A DNA stretch of 11,322 nucleotides from Cyanobacteria bacterium UBA11370. Lineage in GTDB: Bacteria > Cyanobacteriota > Cyanobacteriia > Cyanobacteriales > Coleofasciculaceae. The stretch is taken from the NCBI GenBank assembly GCA_003486645.1, contig DNGI01000365.1:1-11322 (forward strand), written 5' to 3'. This document shows, in pieces, positions 6,707-11,322 of this stretch (its first letter is position 1; each line of letters opens with the position of its first letter). The notes beneath the pieces are model-generated. The model was given only the letters and a program-made list of their open reading frames with translations. It did no database searches and had not been told where the DNA came from. Position numbers and translations under genes: made by a program.

Positions 6707-7201
6707 ATGTCTACTAACGCCATTGAAGATATTTATAACTTTCTCAAACTATCAGATTCAGTAGCAACAGCGGGACAACCGACGGAAGCCCAATTCTCGG
6801 CAATTAAAGAATCTGGTTATCGAGTCATTGTCAATCTAGCACTTCCAGAATCGACCAATGCTTTACCCAATGAACAAGCAATTGTAGAGTCTCAAGGGAT
6901 GCAGTATATCCATATTCCCGTTATCTGGGAAAAACCCACTCTTGAGAATATCTCTCGCTTCTTTTCGGTCATGGAAACGAATGCTGATAAAAAGATACTT
7001 GTTCACTGTGCTGCTAACATGAGAGTCTCAGTGTTTATGTACCTCTATCGTCTAATTCATGATGGAATCAGTAACGAAAAAGCGAAGCAAGATTTACATC
7101 AAATATGGATTCCCAATGATAACTGGCAGGAGTTTATTCAGCAGGTTATTAACCATTACCAACAGCAACACGTCAGTAATACGAATTTTACCTCTCTCTA
7201 A
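6707..7201 (+). CDS. Tyrosine-phosphatase-fold protein with C-x4-R P-loop
   Basis: A 164-aa cytoplasmic protein related to the bacterial DUF442/protein tyrosine phosphatase-like family. Features in order: TAGQPTEAQFSAIKESGYRVIVNLAL (N-terminal strand-helix typical of the family), PNEQAIVESQGMQYIHIPVIWEKP (the region of the WPD-like loop; Trp74 but no obvious acid Asp), and VHCAANMRVSVFMYLYR holding the P-loop. The codons give Cys101-Ala-Ala-Asn-Met-Arg106, four residues between Cys and Arg instead of the five of classical PTPs, so catalysis by the usual mechanism is uncertain. I think other members of this subfamily share the short loop. It sits between hypD and hypE, 44 bp before hypE, in the same orientation, so it is probably co-transcribed, but no role in hydrogenase maturation is known to me. 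A modest AGGG ribosome-binding site precedes the start. There is no signal peptide or membrane segment. Confidence 0.8.
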   Translation: MSTNAIEDIYNFLKLSDSVATAGQPTEAQFSAIKESGYRVIVNLALPESTNALPNEQAIVESQGMQYIHIPVIWEKPTLENISRFFSVMETNADKKILVHCAANMRVSVFMYLYRLIHDGISNEKAKQDLHQIWIPNDNWQEFIQQVINHYQQQHVSNTNFTSL

Positions 7202-7245
7202 AATCATCCAACCTTAAAGCTGCCCGAAACAGTATTCTGTTCTCT

Positions 7246-8352
7246 ATGAGTGAAACTTCAACTCGTCCATCTGAACAACATCCCCTATCCCAAAACATCG
7301 AACAAATCCAACACCGCCGCAATAAAGTACGCGAGACTACCATTACCCTCGCCCACGGGAGTGGTGGCAAAGCCATGCGGGATTTAATTGATGATATCTT
7401 GGTCAGTAGCTTTGATAATCCCATTCTCTCCCAATTGGAAGATCAAGCAACTTTTCCCCTAACAACACTAACAACACAGGGCAATCAATTAGCCTTTACT
7501 ACCGATTCTTATGTCGTCGATCCCTTATTTTTTCCCGGAGGTGATATTGGCACATTAGCGATTAATGGCACCGTTAACGATTTAGCAGTAAGTGGAGCTA
7601 AACCTTTATACTTAAGTTGTAGTTTAATTTTAGAAGAAGGACTTTCTGTCGATACCTTACGGCAAGTTATTCACAGTATGAAAGTAGCAGCAGAAGCGAC
7701 TGGAGTACAAATTGTTACTGGAGATACTAAAGTCGTTCAACGGGGATCTGCCGATAAACTATTTATCAATACTGCCGGAATTGGTGTAATTCGAGAAGGA
7801 GTTTCAATCTCCGCCCATCATATTCAACCCGGAGATGCAGTTATTATCAATGGTCACTTAGGAGATCATGGTACTGCAATTTTAATTGCCCGTGGAGAAT
7901 TAGCCCTTTCAACTGAAATCAAAAGTGACTGTCAGCCGTTAAATGGATTAGTTGATACTATCCTTAATACGTGTCCCGACATTCATGCCATGCGTGATGC
8001 CACTCGCGGCGGTTTAGCAACAGTATTAAATGAATTTGCCCAGAGTTCCCAAGTCGGAATTCGCCTCTATGAAAACGCTATCCCTATACGAGAAGAAGTC
8101 AAGGGAGTCTGTGAAATCTTAGGATTAGATCCGTTATATTTAGCCAATGAAGGCAAACTCGTAGTCATCGTACCGCGATCGCATTCTGAATCCGTACTAT
8201 CCGCCATGAAATCTCACCCCACTGGCAAAGACTCCTGCATCATCGGCGAAGTCATTCCCTCACCCCCAGGCATAGTACTCCTACAAACCCCATTCGGAAC
8301 CGAACGCATTATTGATATGTTAGTAGGCGATCAACTACCCAGAATTTGTTAG
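7246..8352 (+). CDS. hypE: Hydrogenase maturation dehydratase HypE
   Basis: HypE belongs to the PurM/AIR synthetase superfamily and uses ATP to dehydrate the thiocarboxamide placed by HypF on its C-terminal Cys to a thiocyanate, then gives CN to HypC-HypD. Length 368 aa, slightly long through a 30-residue N-terminal extension before ITLAHGSGGKAMRDL (33-47). Other motifs: TTDSYVVDPLFFPGGDIG, NGTVNDLAVSGAKP, GDTKVV, GDHGTAI, MRDATRGGLATVLNE, LANEGKL, and the diagnostic C-terminus LPRIC with acceptor Cys368 as last residue. The Cys codon TGT and stop TAG (8347-8352) are also the first six bases of a heptamer array. A small hairpin (AACAG/CTGTT, 7228-7241) lies just before the ATG and no Shine-Dalgarno is seen; no other start is available before Met44. 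Confidence 0.97.
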   Translation: MSETSTRPSEQHPLSQNIEQIQHRRNKVRETTITLAHGSGGKAMRDLIDDILVSSFDNPILSQLEDQATFPLTTLTTQGNQLAFTTDSYVVDPLFFPGGDIGTLAINGTVNDLAVSGAKPLYLSCSLILEEGLSVDTLRQVIHSMKVAAEATGVQIVTGDTKVVQRGSADKLFINTAGIGVIREGVSISAHHIQPGDAVIINGHLGDHGTAILIARGELALSTEIKSDCQPLNGLVDTILNTCPDIHAMRDATRGGLATVLNEFAQSSQVGIRLYENAIPIREEVKGVCEILGLDPLYLANEGKLVVIVPRSHSESVLSAMKSHPTGKDSCIIGEVIPSPPGIVLLQTPFGTERIIDMLVGDQLPRIC

Positions 8353-8416
8353 TTATTAGTTGTTAGTTGTTAGTTATTAGTTGTTAGTTGTTCGTTATTA
8401 GTTATTAGTTGTTAAA
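8347..8416 (+). repeat. TRTTAGT heptamer array at the hypE 3' end
   Basis: Ten back-to-back 7-bp units, TGTTAGT or TATTAGT with one TGTTCGT and a last decayed TGTTAAA. The first unit supplies the last codon (TGT, Cys) and stop (TAG) of hypE. In reverse complement the units read ACTAACA/ACTAATA, similar to the AATAACT/AACAACC units between hypF and hypC, so the two arrays may be the same repeat class in opposite orientation. Confidence 0.88.
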
Positions 8417-8420
8417 AAAA

Positions 8421-8496
8421 CATCCGTTACATCCGTTACCCAATCCGTTGCCACATCCGTTACATCCGTTACCCAATCCGTTGCCACATCCGTTAC
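8421..8496 (+). repeat. 33-bp tandem repeat upstream of hypA
   Basis: Two perfect 33-bp copies (8421-8453 and 8454-8486), each built from smaller CATCCGTTA-like units, plus a 10-bp partial third copy. Together with the preceding heptamers it fills the 155-bp hypE-hypA gap. The unit is a multiple of three and stop-free in the hypA frame, where it would encode HPLHPLPNPLP twice. Confidence 0.9.
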
Positions 8497-8507
8497 CACC
8501 GAAAACC

Positions 8508-8846
8508 ATGCACGAACTGGGAATTACTCAAACCATTGTTGATACCGTTAGCGAACACGCCAAAGGCGCAAAAGTGCAACGAATTACCCTAGAAATTGGT
8601 AAACTTGCTGCCATTATGCCTGATGCCGTGCGTTTTTGTTTCGATGTATGCTGTCGAGGTACGGTATTAGAAGGCGCTACATTAGAAATTATTGAAATTC
8701 CCGGATTAGCCCGCTGTCGCCGCTGTGGTACACAGGTTTCCCTTGACGAACCCTTTGGGATTTGTGAGTGTGGCAGTGTGGAATTAGATGTAATATCAGG
8801 TCAAGAATTAAAAATAAAAGAAATGGAGGTCGAATTATGTGCTTAA
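8508..8846 (+). CDS. hypA: Nickel-insertion metallochaperone HypA
   Basis: HypA delivers nickel to the hydrogenase large subunit together with HypB. From the ATG at 8508 the protein is 112 aa, the normal family length, and begins MHELGITQ; the Ni(II) site needs the N-terminal amine region and His2, so this start is strongly preferred over an in-frame TTG at 8409 that would add 33 residues from repeat DNA. The structural zinc site is Cys70-x2-Cys73 and, 12 residues on, Cys86-x-Cys88 (CECGS), a CxC form of the second pair that I remember in cyanobacterial HypA, instead of the commoner CxxC. Other conserved parts are RITLEIGKLA and SGQELKIKEMEVE. The end overlaps the start of hypB by 10 bp. No good Shine-Dalgarno precedes the ATG. 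Confidence 0.95.
   Translation: MHELGITQTIVDTVSEHAKGAKVQRITLEIGKLAAIMPDAVRFCFDVCCRGTVLEGATLEIIEIPGLARCRRCGTQVSLDEPFGICECGSVELDVISGQELKIKEMEVELCA
8825..8830 (+). promoter_or_regulatory. Strong Shine-Dalgarno of hypB
   Basis: GGAGGT lies inside the 3' end of hypA, 6 bp before the ATG at 8837. It is the clearest ribosome-binding site in the hyp cluster and supports the start MCLTCGC over the longer in-frame reading from 8768. Confidence 0.85.
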
Positions 8847-9835
8847 CTTGTGGTTGTTCCGAGGGTTCTGAACCCACTATTACCAATCCCGAAACAGGTG
8901 AAAAAGTTAGTATTGGCACAGAAACTCACGAACATTATCATACTCATACTCTACCGGATGGCACAGTTATTTCCCATACCCACGAAGAGGATAAAAATCT
9001 CGGAATTCCCAACTCAAAACTAAACCCTCAACACTCTCATACCCATACATTACCCGATGGGACAGTGATAACCCATACCCATGAAGAGGATAAAAATCTC
9101 GGAATTCCCAACACTGAACACTCTCAAATTCATGCCCAAGTCCACGGCACAACCATTACTCTAGAACAAGATATTTTATCAAAAAATAACCTAATAGCGG
9201 CTCAAAACCGTAGTTGGTTTAAAGGTCAAAATATCTTAGCATTGAACTTAGTGAGTTCACCGGGCGCAGGCAAAACAACACTCTTAACCCGCACAATCCA
9301 AGATTTAAAAAATGAGTTACCAATTTATGTCATTGAAGGAGATCAAGCGACGACAAACGATGCAAAAAAAATTCAAGAAACCGGATGTAAGGTTGTACAA
9401 ATTAATACAGGAACAGGTTGTCATTTAGAAGCAGGAATGATAGAGAAGGGTTATACTCAACTCAATCCACCCCTCAATTCTGTACTGATGATTGAGAATG
9501 TGGGTAATTTGGTTTGTCCTGCCTTATTTGACTTAGGGGAACAGGCGAAAGTCGTGATTTTATCGGTTACGGAAGGAGAGGATAAACCTATCAAATATCC
9601 TCATATGTTCCGCGCTAGTGATATCATGATTCTGACTAAAATTGATCTACTCCCTTACGTGCAATTTGATGTACAACGTTGTATCGAGTATGCCCAACAC
9701 GTCAATCCTCAGATTCGTATCTTTCAAGTTTCCGCGACAACAGGCGTAGGCTTAGAGAGTTGGTATGAGTGGCTGAGAGCGTGTTTGCAAACAAATGTTA
9801 AGCCTCTAGAAGCGATCGCCCCTAACCTCTCTTAA
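8837..9835 (+). CDS. hypB: Nickel-binding GTPase HypB
   Basis: SIMIBI-class GTPase that works with HypA in nickel delivery. The 332-aa reading starts at the ATG behind GGAGGT and opens with MCLTCGC, the CxxCGC N-terminal nickel site, which confirms the start. A His-rich arm (residues 30-103) follows, containing a tandem duplication: HTLPDGTVISHTHEEDKNLG at 37-56 is repeated 33 residues later as HTLPDGTVITHTHEEDKNLG (70-89). The GTPase core has the P-loop SSPGAGKTT (140-148), EGDQATTNDA (167-176), GTGCHLEAG (192-200) and ENVGNLVCP (220-228) with the dimer-interface metal ligands Cys195, His196 and Cys227, and the TKID base motif (267-270). The arm makes it longer than typical HypB (about 220-300 aa) and suggests nickel storage as well as transfer. 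It overlaps hypA by 10 bp and is the last gene of the cluster. Confidence 0.97.
   Translation: MCLTCGCSEGSEPTITNPETGEKVSIGTETHEHYHTHTLPDGTVISHTHEEDKNLGIPNSKLNPQHSHTHTLPDGTVITHTHEEDKNLGIPNTEHSQIHAQVHGTTITLEQDILSKNNLIAAQNRSWFKGQNILALNLVSSPGAGKTTLLTRTIQDLKNELPIYVIEGDQATTNDAKKIQETGCKVVQINTGTGCHLEAGMIEKGYTQLNPPLNSVLMIENVGNLVCPALFDLGEQAKVVILSVTEGEDKPIKYPHMFRASDIMILTKIDLLPYVQFDVQRCIEYAQHVNPQIRIFQVSATTGVGLESWYEWLRACLQTNVKPLEAIAPNLS
8931..9112 (+). repeat. 99-bp tandem duplication in the His-rich arm of hypB
   Basis: The sequences at about 8933-9013 and 9032-9112 repeat at an offset of 99 bp (33 codons). The last 30 bp of the shared block (8984-9013 and 9083-9112) are identical, while the upstream part differs mainly at third positions. 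It doubles the HTLPDGTV(I)xHTHEEDKNLGIPN unit and adds several metal-binding His residues. Confidence 0.92.
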
Positions 9836-9864
9836 TATCATGTCCGGTTGAATTCTTTAATGAT

Positions 9865-9906
9865 GGGGGGAGAGAGGGAGAGAGGGAGAGAGGGGGAGGG
9901 AGAGAG
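9865..9906 (+). repeat. AGAGAGGG octamer array downstream of hypB
   Basis: Three perfect 8-bp AGAGAGGG units (9871-9894) lie in a longer purine-only stretch, in the 164-bp gap between hypB and the SLH-like gene. It resembles the G-rich octamer array at the end of hypF. The rest of the gap has no gene; weak AT-rich elements about 9915-9960 may be a promoter for the next gene but match no consensus well. No hairpin-plus-T-run terminator is visible after hypB. Confidence 0.75.
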
Positions 9907-9999
9907 TTTCACAAAAGTTTATATACTTGCGATCAACTCAGCCTACATACTAATTAAGGTAAGGATTTTTATTTGAAAGTAAGTAGATAACTGAGAACG

Positions 10000-10719
10000 A
10001 TGTGGCGGTTCCTTAAACGATTATTTCAAGACGATAAAAAATTAGCAGCCCAAGACGCTAGAATTGAGCAGCTCGAATTTCGCCTGAGTCAGTTACAAGC
10101 TGACAAGACTCTTGAACTTCAACAAAGTCGGATTGATCAGCTAGAATCCAAAATCGAACAGTTACAAGCTACACCAACTCCTGAATCACAACAATCTCGA
10201 CTTGACCAGTTAGAACTAACCGTTAATCAGTTACAAGCTACACCAACTCCTGAATCACAACAATCTCGACTTGACCAGTTAGAGAAGGAACTGAGTGATA
10301 AGATAGCCATATTGGAACATCAGCAAGTTGTGATTAATGAATTAAGCCAACGATTAGAAGTATTGGAGAGGCAAGATTCAGCAGCACAACCCTTAACGGA
10401 GTCAAACCTTTCTAATTTTTCACTCGATATCAACGAGAGATTAGCACGATTAGAACAACAATTAAATCTACCCAACTTATCAGATGAAAATGAATTTATT
10501 CGGGTAACATCTATTGATAAAGTTAGCGATATCTCCCCTGAAAACGTTTACTTTACATCCCTCAAAGAGATGTTAGAACGGTATCGATTACCTCTGTGCT
10601 ATCCAGATAATACATTCCGAGGAGATAAAGCCTTAAGTCGGGAAGAATTTGTTCAACACATAGCAGCTTTAACCAAAGAAATACAAGCCCTGATTGAGTT
10701 TTATAAATCGAACACTTAG
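10000..10719 (+). CDS. Coiled-coil protein with one C-terminal SLH-like repeat
   Basis: A 239-aa protein I cannot assign to a named gene. Residues 1-14 (MWRFLKRLFQDDKK) form a short basic amphipathic start. Residues about 17-125 are a predicted coiled coil with three 23-residue units starting QLQA at 31, 54 and 77 (QLQATPTPESQQSRLDQLE in the last two), and 143-156 is another helix. Residues about 181-230 match a single S-layer-homology repeat: SLKEMLERYRLPLCYPDNTFRGDKALSREEF has the GYPD-TFR-x5-TR-EF pattern of cyanobacterial SLH domains. No signal peptide or hydrophobic segment is visible, so it looks cytoplasmic, unlike most SLH proteins, and the order (coiled coil then SLH) is the reverse of that in cyanobacterial porins. 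It could act as a structural or oligomeric scaffold. Same strand as hypB but 164 bp away, so probably independent of it. The ribosome-binding site is weak (TGAGAA). Confidence 0.8.
   Translation: MWRFLKRLFQDDKKLAAQDARIEQLEFRLSQLQADKTLELQQSRIDQLESKIEQLQATPTPESQQSRLDQLELTVNQLQATPTPESQQSRLDQLEKELSDKIAILEHQQVVINELSQRLEVLERQDSAAQPLTESNLSNFSLDINERLARLEQQLNLPNLSDENEFIRVTSIDKVSDISPENVYFTSLKEMLERYRLPLCYPDNTFRGDKALSREEFVQHIAALTKEIQALIEFYKSNT
10159..10283 (+). repeat. 69-bp tandem duplication in the coiled-coil gene
   Basis: The 56 bp at 10159-10214 are repeated without change at 10228-10283, an offset of 69 bp (23 codons). A diverged earlier unit in the same register starts at 10090 (QLQADKTLELQQSRIDQLE). 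Nucleotide identity between the two later units points to a recent duplication. Confidence 0.93.
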
Positions 10720-10736
10720 GAGGCGATCGCTTCCTA
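10717..10736. terminator. HIP1-centred hairpin at the stop codon of the SLH-like gene
   Basis: TAGGAGGC and GCTTCCTA can pair (one G-U) around a GATC loop; the centre is a HIP1 site (10723-10730) and the left arm begins with the TAG stop codon. It lies between the convergent SLH-like gene and the 42-codon minus-strand ORF, so it could act in both directions. No T-run follows, so a terminator role is tentative. Confidence 0.35.
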
Positions 10737-10738
10737 GC

Positions 10739-10867
10739 TTAATTATTAGGTTCCAGAAAACCGTCAGCATAGAGCTTGAGCGGAATTAATTCTTCTTTGC
10801 CATTCTTTTTAAGTTTAGCATAGACGATTTTCACAAATTTATGTTCTTTTTCATAGTGAGCCAACAT
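10739..10867 (-). CDS. Candidate 42-aa small protein
   Basis: A short minus-strand reading frame beginning MLAHYEKEHKFVKIVYAKL and ending YADGFLEPNN. It is hydrophilic and lysine-rich, without a membrane segment. The support is the ribosome-binding site: AAGGAGG on the minus strand (plus positions 10873-10879) lies 5 bp before the ATG, the best Shine-Dalgarno in the window apart from hypB. An inverted repeat lies just upstream of it. I do not recognise a family. It is convergent with the SLH-like gene and ends 19 bp from it. Confidence 0.5.
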   Translation of the reverse strand: MLAHYEKEHKFVKIVYAKLKKNGKEELIPLKLYADGFLEPNN

Positions 10868-10879
10868 ATTAACCTCCTT

Positions 10880-10933
10880 GAGATTGGTTATAGACGGTAA
10901 AGAACAGTTTTCAAACTCTCCAAAACCAATCTC
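10880..10933 (-). promoter_or_regulatory. Inverted repeat in the leader of the 42-aa ORF
   Basis: GAGATTGGTT (10880-10889) and AACCAATCTC (10924-10933) are perfect 10-bp complementary arms separated by 34 bp. In a minus-strand transcript the stem would end immediately before the AAGGAGG ribosome-binding site. It might tune translation or mRNA stability, or be a protein-binding site. Confidence 0.4.
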
Positions 10934-10985
10934 TTTTCCTACTTACTTATAGTTCTCAGCCAATTCAACTTATGCAAACCAACCT

Positions 10986-11060
10986 TTAATTCAATCGGGT
11001 TAAAGCCTCAAGCACCGCTAGTGTACTAAGCAGAGTAACAATAATAACAATCGCTTCCAT
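10986..11060 (-). CDS. Candidate 24-aa single-membrane-span miniprotein
   Basis: Minus-strand frame starting MEAIVIIVTLLSTLAVLEAL and ending with TRLN. Residues 3-17 are strongly hydrophobic with a Glu after Met1 and a basic residue near the end, the look of a single-span mini membrane protein as found among cyanobacterial photosynthetic and respiratory complexes. I do not recognise it as a Psb, Psa, Pet or Ndh subunit. GAGGTG lies about 9 bp before the ATG. At this size chance is a real alternative. Confidence 0.35.
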   Translation of the reverse strand: MEAIVIIVTLLSTLAVLEALTRLN

Positions 11061-11322
11061 TTTTGTTGCACCTCAACTCTTGATAATTCAATCCTAGGAA
11101 GCTTGGGTTTGGTTGGGAGATAGGTGTATGCAACTTGATCAAGTGACTCGATCTGTCCGGAAAAGAGGGAGTCGGAAGTGGGGAGAAAAATAAATAAGTA
11201 GGTGTGCATAACTATATAGGGTGTTCGTGCCTAATACCCAGTTGCGTTCATACGTAGTAATTTATTTCTCCCTTGTCCCCCTTGTCCCCCTTGTCCCCCT
11301 ATCTACTATCTTTGACTGCAAC
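11061..11322. other. Non-coding end of window with an inverted repeat
   Basis: I see no credible gene here. The segment holds GGGAGAAAAATAAAT (11181-11195), which with two extra A bases mirrors ATTTATTTCTCCC (11260-11272) across 64 bp, and two similar stretches AGGTGTATGCAACT (about 11124) and AGGTGTGCATAACT (about 11200). It could be a decayed mobile element end or a long hairpin; nothing identifies it. Confidence 0.4.
11273..11299 (+). repeat. TTGTCCCCC nonamer array
   Basis: Three perfect 9-bp TTGTCCCCC units directly follow the right arm of the inverted repeat. It is another short tandem repeat of the type that fills intergenic gaps elsewhere in this window. Confidence 0.85.

Larger units (their letters stand above)
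1677..10730. other. Ten HIP1 (GCGATCGC) octamers across the window
   Basis: Copies start at 1677, 1702, 3352, 4046, 4832, 5385, 5698, 8175, 9812 and 10723. Chance would give about one per 65 kb, so about one per 1.1 kb marks a cyanobacterial genome. All but the last lie inside genes; the last forms the hairpin at the end of the SLH-like gene. Confidence 0.95.

Noticed and set aside
8421..8496. CRISPR-like array of 33-bp repeats.
   Set aside because: The units are directly adjacent with no unique spacers; it is a simple tandem repeat.
8768..8836. Upstream extension of HypB to an earlier in-frame start (adds 23 residues).
   Set aside because: It would bury the N-terminal CxxCGC nickel motif, overlaps hypA by 79 bp, and the ATG at 8837 has a strong GGAGGT at the right distance.
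11018..11209. Minus-strand frame of 63 codons ending in a run of leucines.
   Set aside because: No good ribosome-binding site, low-complexity composition, and it overlaps the more plausible 24-codon frame.

Overview
The window looks like a stretch of cyanobacterial chromosome, probably from a filamentous species. At least ten copies of the HIP1 octamer GCGATCGC lie in 11.3 kb, and heptamer/octamer tandem repeats (the cyanobacterial STRR type) fill several intergenic gaps. A 26-bp palindrome of a kind I remember as common in Nostoc-like genomes is also present, and the protein families are typical of cyanobacteria. The species call is inference; no rRNA or tRNA is present.

Layout. (1) 87-2390, minus strand: a membrane-anchored multi-PAS sensor histidine kinase. 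(2) 2391-2611: a divergent intergenic region with two inverted repeats. (3) 2612-9835, plus strand: a complete [NiFe]-hydrogenase maturation cluster in the order hypF, hypC, hypD, phosphatase-like gene, hypE, hypA, hypB. (4) 10000-10719, plus: a coiled-coil protein with one C-terminal SLH-like repeat. (5) 10739-11060: two candidate minus-strand mini-genes (42 and 24 codons), never verified experimentally as far as I know. (6) 11061-11322: non-coding sequence with an inverted repeat and a 9-bp tandem repeat.

How the genes work together. HypF makes a thiocarboxamide from carbamoyl phosphate and passes it to the C-terminal cysteine of HypE, which dehydrates it to a thiocyanate. HypC and HypD receive the cyanide and assemble the Fe(CN)2CO unit, and HypA and HypB insert nickel. 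No hydrogenase structural gene (hox, hup) or endopeptidase gene lies in the window. The extra gene between hypD and hypE encodes a tyrosine-phosphatase-like fold whose P-loop is C-x4-R rather than the classical C-x5-R.

The most unusual aspect is how far short repeats have entered this operon. They occupy three of the gaps, supply the stop codons of hypF and hypE, remove recognisable Shine-Dalgarno sequences, and are read in frame at four places in hypF, which at 835 aa is longer than usual. Separate multiple-of-three duplications have lengthened the His-rich arm of HypB (99 bp) and the coiled coil of the SLH-like protein (69 bp). I see no convincing new multi-gene system; the phosphatase-like gene inside the maturation operon and the repeat-driven protein extensions are the best leads.
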